Below are positions 1 through 5,488 of a stretch of 5,690 nucleotides of DNA, piece after piece. Below the pieces are notes generated by a model. That model was not told the DNA's origin and searched no databases. It saw nothing but the letters and a program-made list of their open reading frames with translations. Position 1 is the first letter of the stretch, and every line of letters begins with the position of its first letter. A program made the translations under genes and the position numbers. Source of the DNA: Deltaproteobacteria bacterium (lineage in GTDB: Bacteria; Desulfobacterota; Desulfobacteria; Desulfobacterales; JAABPS01). Location of the stretch: positions 1-5,690 of the forward strand of contig JAFDFT010000177.1 in assembly GCA_019309685.1 (NCBI GenBank). Reading direction: 5' to 3'.

Positions 1-751
1 GTTTAGGATCGCTGTATAGTTTATCGCTGGGCGCAAGCTCTGCCAATGTGCCAAGGTACATGACTCCAATATTGTCACTAATATGTTCAACAACCGCAAG
101 ATCATGTGAAATAATAAGAAATGTCAGGTTTAATTTTTTCTGCAGATCGATAAGAAGGTTTAGGATCTGAGCCTGAATAGAGACATCCAGCGCTGAAAGA
201 GGCTCATCAAGGATGATGGTTTTCGGGTTCAGTGATAAAGCTCTTGCCACCGCAATTCGCTGCCTCTGCCCGCCGCTGAATTCATGAGGGTAAAGTTCAG
301 CGTGTTCAGTGTTTAACCCCACAAGTAAAAGAAGTTCCATGACACGTTCCAATTGCGCTTCTTTTAGACCCACCCGGTGAACACTCAAGGGTTCAGAAAT
401 AATCTGCTTCACTTTTTTTCGAGGGCTCAGTGAACGGTAAGGATCCTGAAAAACGGCCTGGATATTTCGGCGAAAATCAAAAAGCTGAGATTTGGAAAAT
501 TGAGTAATATCTTCCCCTTCAAATCTGATATGTCCGGAAGTTGGCTTTTCAAGTCCCAGAAGTACGTTGGCGGTAGTTGATTTTCCACAGCCGGACTCAC
601 CCACCAGTCCGAGGGTTTTCCCTTCACTAATATCGAAGCTTATGTTATCTACGGCTTTGACATTACCGATAAGCTCGGTAAAGATAAAACCTTTCGTGAT
701 CGGGAAATATTTTTTTAGGTTTTGCACTGAAATGATTTTCTTTTTTGACAT
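1..751 (-). CDS. dppF: Dipeptide/oligopeptide ABC transporter ATP-binding protein, DppF/OppF type (C-terminus cut by window edge)
   Basis: This is the second ATPase of a peptide/nickel-type ABC importer. It hydrolyses ATP at the cytoplasmic face and should pair with the DppD-like ATPase encoded just upstream. I translated it by hand from the ATG at 751-749; the frame stays open for 250 codons to the left edge. Visible motifs are Walker A GESGCGKST (residues 51-59), Q-loop Q102 in QAVFQDP, signature FSGGQRQR (158-165), Walker B TIILDEP (178-184), D-loop SALD (186-189) and switch histidine H216. The DEPLSALDVSIQAQ stretch is typical of the DppF/OppF half. About 70-80 residues, including the family's C-terminal oligopeptide-transporter extension, should lie outside the window. 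The start follows the dppD-like stop by 10 bp, and that TAA merges into a TAAGGAG ribosome-binding site, so translation is probably coupled. The family is secure. The substrate (peptide, nickel or other) is not, so the symbol is by similarity only. Confidence 0.93.
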   Translation of the reverse strand, partial: MSKKKIISVQNLKKYFPITKGFIFTELIGNVKAVDNISFDISEGKTLGLVGESGCGKSTTANVLLGLEKPTSGHIRFEGEDITQFSKSQLFDFRRNIQAVFQDPYRSLSPRKKVKQIISEPLSVHRVGLKEAQLERVMELLLLVGLNTEHAELYPHEFSGGQRQRIAVARALSLNPKTIILDEPLSALDVSIQAQILNLLIDLQKKLNLTFLIISHDLAVVEHISDNIGVMYLGTLAELAPSDKLYSDPK

Positions 752-764
752 GGAGCTCTCCTTA
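752..764 (-). promoter_or_regulatory. Ribosome-binding site of dppF overlapping the dppD stop codon
   Basis: On the minus strand the dppD-like TAA stop runs directly into GGAGAG, giving TAAGGAGAG, which ends 4 nt before the dppF ATG. The GGAG core lies 6 nt from the ATG. The overlap of stop and Shine-Dalgarno supports the chosen start at 751 and suggests coupled translation of the two ATPases, which are needed in equal amounts. Confidence 0.75.
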
Positions 765-1736
765 ACCGTAAAGCCAGCAAGATACCTGGTGGTCTTTTTT
801 TAACTCAATTTCCGGAGGATACTTCTGGCTGCAGACTTTTTTAGCCTTGGTGCACCGCGGTTCAAACCGGCAACCCGGTGGAGGATGCAACAGGTTAGGC
901 GGCTGTCCCTCAATAGCGAAAAGGCGCTTGACCCGTTTTCCCAGAACCGGTACTGATTTAATGAGTCCCTCAGAATAGGGATGTTGAGGGTTTTTATAAA
1001 AATCCTTAATGGGTGCCTTTTCAACAATTCTTCCGCCGTACATAACATACACTTTTGTGCAAATTTGAGCGATTGTCGCAAGGTCATGTGTAATTAAAAT
1101 AATCGATGCGTTGGTTTCATTTCTCAGGTCTTTCATTAACTGCAGTATTTGTGCCTGTATGGTAACATCCAGAGCTGTTGTCGGTTCATCAGCGATAAGA
1201 AGTTCAGGGTTGTTAGCAATACCTGTTCCAATAAGGACTCTTTGACACATGCCGCCGCTAAACTGAAACGGGTAATTATTCACGCGGGTTTCAGGAGAAG
1301 GCACCCTTACCTTTTTTAATACATTAATACACTTATCTAGAAGATTTCCATCCGCTTTACCATGATGTTTAAACGTTTCACCAATCTGATATCCGACGGT
1401 TAACAATTGATTCAGAGAAACCATGGGGTCCTGCAGGATCATGGAAATGTTATTGCCCCGAAGTTCCCGCATTTCAGTTTCGCTTTTGTTCAAAAGATTT
1501 TCATTATTGAAAATGATTTCACCGGATACGATTTTGCCGGCCGGCTGAGGCACAAGACGCATAATCGATAATGAGGTCACACTTTTCCCACTGCCTGATT
1601 CGCCTACAAGTCCGATTACCTCGCCCTTTTTTACAGTAAAACTAACATCATCAACCGCTTTTATAACTCCCTTCTTGGTAAAAAAAGATGTTTTCAGGTT
1701 TTTTACCTCAAGAAGTATATCCTTTCGAGAAGCCAT
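762..1736 (-). CDS. dppD: Dipeptide/oligopeptide ABC transporter ATP-binding protein, DppD/OppD type
   Basis: This 324-residue cytoplasmic ATPase is the normal family length. It powers import through the DppB/DppC-like channel as a heterodimer with the DppF-like protein. Visible motifs are Walker A GESGSGKS (45-52), Q-loop Q102 in MILQDP, signature FSGGMCQR (159-166, with Cys where Arg is most common), Walker B LLIADEP (179-185), D-loop TALD (187-190) and switch histidine H217. After residue 250 comes the oligopeptide-transporter C-terminal extension, with the HPY motif (NPQHPYSEGL) and four cysteines at 289, 295, 302 and 320 (spacing C-x5-C-x6-C-x17-C). Related Opp/Dpp ATPases bind a [4Fe-4S] cluster through such a set; I infer the same here. 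The start at 1736 has an AGGA ribosome-binding site about 9 nt upstream, and the gap from the dppC-like stop is only 15 bp, so it belongs to the operon. Substrate class is unresolved: dipeptide, oligopeptide and nickel systems share this architecture. Confidence 0.94.
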   Translation of the reverse strand: MASRKDILLEVKNLKTSFFTKKGVIKAVDDVSFTVKKGEVIGLVGESGSGKSVTSLSIMRLVPQPAGKIVSGEIIFNNENLLNKSETEMRELRGNNISMILQDPMVSLNQLLTVGYQIGETFKHHGKADGNLLDKCINVLKKVRVPSPETRVNNYPFQFSGGMCQRVLIGTGIANNPELLIADEPTTALDVTIQAQILQLMKDLRNETNASIILITHDLATIAQICTKVYVMYGGRIVEKAPIKDFYKNPQHPYSEGLIKSVPVLGKRVKRLFAIEGQPPNLLHPPPGCRFEPRCTKAKKVCSQKYPPEIELKKDHQVSCWLYG

Positions 1737-1751
1737 AGTATTTTTTCCTAA

Positions 1752-2666
1752 TTATCTAAGCACTTGTTTTGGGTCTAATATTTCTCTTAACCAGTCACCC
1801 GTTAGATTAAAGCCGATTACTGTTATGGCTATGGCAACCCCGGGAAAAGTAACAAGCCACCATGCGTATGTGATATATTGTCGACCTTCTGCCAGCATGA
1901 GACCCCAGTCACAAGACGGGGGTTGAGTGCCAAGGCCGAGAAAGCTTAAGGTAGCTGATAAAACAATAATGCCCGCAATATCCATGGTAGTTAAAACAAG
2001 CAGCGTGTTTATTGTATTCGGGAAAATATGGGAAGCCATGATTCGTATATTGCTGCATCCGGCGACTTTGGCCAATCTTACAAAATCTCTTTGCTTTAAG
2101 CTTAAACATTCACCGCGAACAATCCTTGCGTATCCAGGCCAACCCGCAATCCCTATGGAGATAATAACGGTTTTTGCGCTTGGACCAATGACACTTACTA
2201 AGAGCAAAATCACGATCAAACCGGGCACAGATTGCCAGATATCTGTAAGCCTCATAATGATCATATCCGTTCTCCCGCCAACAAAGCCGGAAATCAAACC
2301 AAGAATAACGCCAATGGTGCCGTAGATAGCGATACACCCTAAGCTGACAATAAGAGACATCCTGGAACCATGAATAATTCTGCTAAGTTGGTCCCTTCCA
2401 AGAAAATCCGTGCCCAAAAGATGAGCGGCAGATCCCCCTTTCTCCCAAAATGGCGGAAGTGTTCCTTTGCTTAAATCACTTGCGTATGGATCGTAAGGGG
2501 ATATAAGGTCTGCGAAGATGACCATAAAAAAGAAAAGACCAAGAAAGAACAAGCCCAGATAGGGTGTTCTGACACCGAGCTTTTTTCCTGAAGCCTCATC
2601 AGGTGGCGCGATAGAAAAGGTTTGAGAAATATCTTGTCCACTTTCTTTCAACTTAATCTCCTTCAT
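1752..2666 (-). CDS. dppC: Dipeptide/oligopeptide ABC transporter permease, DppC/OppC type
   Basis: This 304-residue inner-membrane permease forms half of the translocation channel with the DppB-like protein. A hydrophilic N-terminal tail of about 35 residues leads into a first membrane segment (about 36-55, rich in Leu and Phe). Next comes the family motif HLLGTDFLGRD (82-92) before the core. Further hydrophobic segments lie near 103-127, 145-161, 164-177, 220-247 and 265-285. The EAA coupling loop, which contacts the ATPases, is at about 194-218 (DFVRLAKVAGCSNIRI, then HIFPNT). The length fits the family. The start is uncertain: the ATG at 2666 has only a weak AAGAA-like site upstream, while a perfect AAGGAG lies inside codons 2-3, spaced 6 nt from an in-frame TTG at 2651-2649. 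That start would give 299 residues and change only the cytoplasmic tail. The gene follows dppB by 67 bp and precedes dppD by 15 bp. Substrate is unknown. Confidence 0.93.
   Translation of the reverse strand: MKEIKLKESGQDISQTFSIAPPDEASGKKLGVRTPYLGLFFLGLFFFMVIFADLISPYDPYASDLSKGTLPPFWEKGGSAAHLLGTDFLGRDQLSRIIHGSRMSLIVSLGCIAIYGTIGVILGLISGFVGGRTDMIIMRLTDIWQSVPGLIVILLLVSVIGPSAKTVIISIGIAGWPGYARIVRGECLSLKQRDFVRLAKVAGCSNIRIMASHIFPNTINTLLVLTTMDIAGIIVLSATLSFLGLGTQPPSCDWGLMLAEGRQYITYAWWLVTFPGVAIAITVIGFNLTGDWLREILDPKQVLR
2658..2663 (-). promoter_or_regulatory. AAGGAG Shine-Dalgarno inside the annotated dppC start, pointing to a TTG start
   Basis: Minus-strand AAGGAG lies immediately after the first A of the annotated ATG's second codon region (codons 2-3). 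It is followed by the 6-nt spacer ATTAAG and then TTG (2651-2649, codon 6 of the long form). This is a textbook Shine-Dalgarno spacing, and the upstream ATG lacks a comparable site. It may therefore mark the true start of the DppC-like permease. TTG starts are less common, so both options stay open. Confidence 0.5.
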
Positions 2667-2733
2667 TTGTTCTTATAAATTAGTAATTAATTTTTCTAAA
2701 CTCCCAGGCGATGTTTTATCTATTATAATAAAG

Positions 2734-3669
2734 TTATTGAAATCGAATTCTTTGATCAACAAGGGCATATAAAATGTCAGCAACTATATACGCACTGGTA
2801 ATTAAAAACGTAATTAATAAAATAAAAACTTGAACCACCGGGTAGTCTCTGGCAAATGTGGATTCAACGACGAGCCTTCCAATGCCCGGCCAAGAAAATA
2901 TGGTTTCAATAACAACACTTCCAAGAAGCATAACGGTAGCCATGGGTACCATAATGGTAATAAGCGTGATACTCGCGTTTTTAAACGCGTGGATAATATT
3001 AACGTATGGTTCCGGGACACCTTTAATTCTTGCCATAACTACATAGTCGCTTTTTAACGCGTCGATCATACTGGACCTGCTAATCCGAGTAATCAGGGCG
3101 ATCGGGTACCCTGATAAGCAGATAACGGGTAGAATCATGTGGCGCAATGTATCGAGGCCGCCTTCCCCTCGTCCGGCTACTGGAAGCCAGCCAAGGTTAA
3201 CGCTAAATAAGAGCATCAGCATGACCCCAAGCCAAAACGCGGGAATTGACATGCCTCCCAGTGCGAGGACCCTGCCAAACCTGTCAATCCATCCATCTCT
3301 ACGAACGGCTGATAAAACACCTATTGACAAACCGAGGATTGCGGAAAAAAAGAAAGCCGTAACACCGAGCTGAATAGAGGCGGGAAACCTTTCAAAAAGA
3401 ACTTTAGCAGCAGGTTCATTATACCTGAAAGATTTGCCAAAATCACCCCGAAGAGCATTCTTTAAAAAGTTGAGGTACTGAATCGGTAGTGGTTTATCCA
3501 GCCCAAAATTTTTTGTTAGGATTTCCATATCCCTTGGTGTAGCGTCAGGCGGAAGCATGATCGCTGCAGGATCTGCTTCACCGGATCGAAAAAGAAAAAA
3601 GACGATGGTAACGACAAAAAACATGGTAAAAACGGCAAAACCAAGCCGCTTTAAAAGAAAGACCTTCAT
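2734..3669 (-). CDS. dppB: Dipeptide/oligopeptide ABC transporter permease, DppB/OppB type
   Basis: This 311-residue inner-membrane permease is the first gene of the leftward transporter operon and partner of the DppC-like permease. The N-terminus MKVFLLKRLGFAVFTMFFVV has a positive start and a first membrane segment at about 9-28. A periplasmic loop follows, with the family pattern FGLDKPLPIQYLNFL (55-69) and RGDFGKSF (74-81). The hydrophobic core has segments near 99-122, 135-160, 177-193, 234-258 and 280-303. LPVAGRGEGG (162-171) matches the conserved loop of the family. The EAA coupling loop is SDYVVMARIKGVPEPYVNII (207-226) and continues to about 232. The length is typical. The ATG at 3669 is preceded by GGGAG (3685-3681) at a rather long 11-nt spacing, with no better nearby start. 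The gene is divergent from the iron-sulfur protein gene at 4341. No substrate-binding protein gene precedes it, which is the usual place for dppA/oppA, so the ligand is unknown. Confidence 0.94.
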   Translation of the reverse strand: MKVFLLKRLGFAVFTMFFVVTIVFFLFRSGEADPAAIMLPPDATPRDMEILTKNFGLDKPLPIQYLNFLKNALRGDFGKSFRYNEPAAKVLFERFPASIQLGVTAFFFSAILGLSIGVLSAVRRDGWIDRFGRVLALGGMSIPAFWLGVMLMLLFSVNLGWLPVAGRGEGGLDTLRHMILPVICLSGYPIALITRISRSSMIDALKSDYVVMARIKGVPEPYVNIIHAFKNASITLITIMVPMATVMLLGSVVIETIFSWPGIGRLVVESTFARDYPVVQVFILLITFLITSAYIVADILYALVDQRIRFQ

Positions 3670-3747
3670 ATCTTATTTTTCTCCCGCTTTTTAGTTTAGA
3701 GATAAATAATAATAATATCGTAACCTTAATAAAGTATTGGGCTTTTT

Positions 3748-3775
3748 ATCATATACATTTACTATATTTCAACAA
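3748..3775 (-). promoter_or_regulatory. Candidate sigma70-type promoter close to dppB
   Basis: On the minus strand, TTGTTG (3775-3770; 3 of 6 matches to TTGACA), a 16-bp spacer and TATGAT (3753-3748; 5 of 6 matches to TATAAT) lie about 80 bp upstream of the dppB-like start. The position is sensible, but AT-rich DNA yields such matches by chance, and the -35 is weak. Confidence 0.33.
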
Positions 3776-3925
3776 AGTATTTTAATATTAATCGTTTTGC
3801 CAGCATGAAATTAAACTTGTGTAAAACCTTAAAACGAAGCCTTAATAAATATTGTTAAGTATTTAAGGGTCTTACATAAATAATATTTTGTGAAAAAGCC
3901 ACTTTTGTTTATATGTTTTAATAAG

Positions 3926-3963
3926 TTCCGCCACTGACAACACTATGGAAGGCAGCGGCGGAA
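3926..3963 (-). repeat. GC-rich inverted repeat / hairpin in the AT-rich intergenic region
   Basis: Arms TTCCGCCACTG (3926-3936) and CAGCGGCGGAA (3953-3963) enclose a 16-nt loop. In plus-strand RNA one position would be an A-C mismatch. In minus-strand RNA the same position becomes a G-U pair, so all 11 pairs form; this suggests the minus strand is the functional one. Neither side is followed by a T-run, so it does not look like an intrinsic terminator. It would lie in the leader of a dppB transcript starting from the 3990-4018 promoter candidate, or in a small RNA, or it could be a dispersed palindromic repeat. Confidence 0.6.
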
Positions 3964-3989
3964 AAATTAATTAAGCAGTTACAGTAGTT

Positions 3990-4018
3990 ACTTTAGTTTA
4001 TTGGAACTAAAGTGTCAA
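3990..4018 (-). promoter_or_regulatory. Candidate promoter overlaid by a perfect palindrome (possible operator)
   Basis: Reading the minus strand, TTGACA (4018-4013) is a perfect -35. An exact 17-bp spacer separates it from TAAAGT (3995-3990), which matches TATAAT at 4 of 6. The palindrome ACTTTAGTT (3990-3998), 6-nt centre, AACTAAAGT (4005-4013) fills the spacer and covers the -10 and the last base of the -35. A dimeric regulator bound there would block or remodel RNA polymerase. Transcription would start near 3983 and head toward the dppB-like gene, leaving a leader of roughly 315 nt. Confidence 0.5.
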
Positions 4019-4064
4019 ACATGCCTTATTTAGAGTCTTGAACTGTAAACAAACCCTCATCTAA

Positions 4065-4093
4065 GAAACAGAGCGCTGATTCTAAATTATAAT
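4065..4093 (+). promoter_or_regulatory. Weak candidate promoter for the iron-sulfur protein gene
   Basis: A perfect TATAAT at 4088-4093 (followed by a second overlapping copy at 4093-4098) lies 17 bp after GAAACA (4065-4070), which matches only the last half of TTGACA. If used, it would give a leader of about 240 nt that includes the foldable segment at 4232-4288. Support is limited to the -10. Confidence 0.28.
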
Positions 4094-4231
4094 ATAATGC
4101 GTAATTACCATTCAAACCAAAGAAGAGCAAGCAATAATCCATTATGTTAAAATATCGGCTGTTTTAATAAAATGTTTAGTAAATTTTGAAAAAAAGTTAT
4201 AGATTATCAAATCAAAATAGAGATTAATCGG

Positions 4232-4288
4232 CAGGGAAGTCTCCAATTCATACAAAATTCAGGTTTAATATGAAATTTTGATTCCCTG
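4232..4288 (+). promoter_or_regulatory. Foldable leader segment upstream of the iron-sulfur protein gene
   Basis: Two nested stems can form. The outer is CAGGGAA (4232-4238) with TTCCCTG (4282-4288). The inner is CAAAA plus TTCA (4253-4257, 4258-4261) with TGAA plus TTTTG (4271-4274, 4276-4280), with one bulged A and a 9-nt loop. A 14-nt one-sided internal loop (4239-4252) separates the stems. It ends about 50 nt before the start codon and could be a regulatory RNA element or a protein-binding site. It matches no riboswitch class that I can recognise. Confidence 0.4.
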
Positions 4289-4340
4289 GCGGCAAGTAAG
4301 AGTTTCATGAAATGCTGATATTTAAAAAGAGGGAGAAAAA

Positions 4341-5345
4341 ATGAGTGAAAACATTTATGAAAAAATGACGGAAAAGATCGGTCTGGGAGGGTCAAAGATC
4401 ATTCCTGAACTGTTCAGGATGGTTGTCGACCCTAAAGAGGCTGAGCTTCTTATGGCAATGCCTGGTACTCCTGCTCAGCTTGCAGAAAAATTGGGAAGAC
4501 CTGTGGACGAACTGGACAGGATGTGTAGGTTGCTTTATCATAAAGGTCTTGTCTTCAAATCATTTAAAGGTGAGACAGTGGGTTACCGAATGGGCCGGGA
4601 CCTGATTCAGTTTCATGATGCAACCATATTGTGGCCGGAAGCGCCACAGGAGTTTCTTGATCTCTGGCAAAAATTTATGGAAGAAGAATGGCCAGCATTT
4701 GCCCGTATGGCGGATGAATTTTTGCCAAAGCCCTTTGCGCGGGTTGTGCCTGTCGAACAGGCAGCCAAAGCGGGGGATCAGAAGATTCTGGACAGTGAAA
4801 GCGTAAAAAAAATTATTGATAACGCTGAAGTAATAGCCGTAACCAAATGTACCTGCAGGGTCATTGCGCATAAATGCGATAAGCCTGTCGAGGTCTGCCT
4901 TCAGGTGAATAATGCTGCCAGATATGCCATTGATCGTGAATCCGGACGAGAAGTTTCAAAGAAGGAGGCGCTTGAAATAATAAGGAAGGCCGAAGAGGCA
5001 GGGCTGGTTCACATTACAACGAACACGTCTCACGTGGATCATTTCATCTGCAACTGCTGCAGTTGCTGCTGCCAGACCCTGCCCCTGGTGATAAGCGAGG
5101 GTCTGAAGCTAAACGATCCAAGCCGATTCGAAGCTCGTATTGACCAGACCACGTGTACGGCATGCGGCACATGCATGGAACGATGTTTCTTCGGTGCGAT
5201 ATCGGAAACTGAAAACAGTGATGGTGAAACAATCATGAAAGTGATTACCGATAAATGCCTGGGGTGCGGACTTTGCCATGTAACCTGTCCGGAAGAGGCG
5301 ATAACTCTCGTTGAGGTCAGGCCCGTGGATTTTATTCCCGCATAG
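4341..5345 (+). CDS. Multi-cluster iron-sulfur protein: winged-helix-like N-terminus, cysteine-rich centre, C-terminal 2x[4Fe-4S] ferredoxin
   Basis: This 334-residue soluble protein has no signal peptide or membrane segment. Residues 20-90 look like a winged-helix fold: a helix with TPAQLAEKLGRPVDELDRM (43-61), then LLYHKGLVFK (64-73). The middle carries CTC at 170-172 with C179 and C186 (C-x-C-x6-C-x6-C), then CNCCSCCC at 237-244, six cysteines in eight residues. The C-terminus is a bacterial-type ferredoxin: C272, C275, C278, C282 and C306, C309, C312, C316, each set able to share a cysteine between two [4Fe-4S] clusters. The first set has Phe after its last cysteine where Pro is usual. 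There are 19 cysteines in all. Proteins of this layout are, as I recall, annotated only as 4Fe-4S ferredoxin-like in anaerobes; the precise function is unknown. Electron transfer or redox sensing is inferred. The start at 4341 has GAGGGAG with GGAG 5 nt upstream. It is co-oriented with hypA, 143 bp away. Confidence 0.88.
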   Translation: MSENIYEKMTEKIGLGGSKIIPELFRMVVDPKEAELLMAMPGTPAQLAEKLGRPVDELDRMCRLLYHKGLVFKSFKGETVGYRMGRDLIQFHDATILWPEAPQEFLDLWQKFMEEEWPAFARMADEFLPKPFARVVPVEQAAKAGDQKILDSESVKKIIDNAEVIAVTKCTCRVIAHKCDKPVEVCLQVNNAARYAIDRESGREVSKKEALEIIRKAEEAGLVHITTNTSHVDHFICNCCSCCCQTLPLVISEGLKLNDPSRFEARIDQTTCTACGTCMERCFFGAISETENSDGETIMKVITDKCLGCGLCHVTCPEEAITLVEVRPVDFIPA

Positions 5346-5371
5346 AAGTCTGCACAGTTAAAAATGTTTTT

Positions 5372-5400
5372 TTGACATATTAAAATATTCTGTGTAGCAT
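5372..5400 (+). promoter_or_regulatory. Probable sigma70-type promoter for hypA
   Basis: A perfect TTGACA (5372-5377), an exact 17-bp spacer and TAGCAT (5395-5400; 4 of 6 matches to TATAAT) sit between the iron-sulfur protein gene and hypA. Transcription would start near 5407, giving a leader of about 80 nt. No GC-rich hairpin with a T-run precedes it, so read-through from the upstream gene may also feed hypA. Confidence 0.5.
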
Positions 5401-5488
5401 TAAATAAAATGGAATTTTCCGGTACACTTCTAATCGTTTTAAAAAACCGTATTCCTGCAAAACAGGTAAAAAGCGAAAGGATATTTTA

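Larger units (their letters stand above)
3670..4340. other. 671-bp divergent intergenic region with no recognisable gene
   Basis: This stretch separates two genes that point away from each other, so it must contain both sets of promoters. It is strongly AT-rich and stop-rich in all frames; I see no coding sequence, tRNA or rRNA. It holds two inverted repeats (3926-3963 and 3990-4013), a TTGACA/TAAAGT minus-strand promoter candidate (3990-4018), a second minus-strand candidate (3748-3775), a TATAATATAAT plus-strand candidate (4088-4098) and a foldable segment (4232-4288). A 10-bp direct repeat, CCTTAATAAA, occurs at 3724-3733 and 3840-3849; its meaning is unclear in AT-rich DNA. Confidence 0.8.

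Noticed and set aside
800..1087. Minus-strand open frame of 95 codons within dppD
   Set aside because: It is an alternative frame inside the conserved ATPase, with no recognisable domain.
1927..2325. Plus-strand open frame of 132 codons inside dppC
   Set aside because: It lies antisense to the permease core, whose family motifs are clear; its sequence looks like a mirror of hydrophobic codons and resembles no known protein.
2667..2733. TATAAT-like sequence and an AT-only 6-bp inverted repeat between dppB and dppC
   Set aside because: No matching -35 at suitable spacing and only A/T pairs in the stem; an internal promoter or processing site is not supported.
3805..3858. Short plus-strand ORF of 17 codons beginning MKLNLC in the intergenic region
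   Set aside because: No Shine-Dalgarno precedes it, and such short frames are expected by chance in AT-rich DNA.
4195..4230. ATCAA/TTGAT-like bits suggesting an FNR-type site
   Set aside because: The two half-sites do not occur in the required TTGAT-N4-ATCAA arrangement.
4207..4395. Minus-strand open frame of 62 codons across the intergenic edge
   Set aside because: It overlaps the start of the well-supported iron-sulfur protein gene on the other strand, has no family-like sequence and no convincing ribosome-binding site.
5346..5371. Possible terminator after the iron-sulfur protein gene (T-run near 5366-5373)
   Set aside because: The T-run is not preceded by a stable GC-containing stem, so an intrinsic terminator cannot be claimed.
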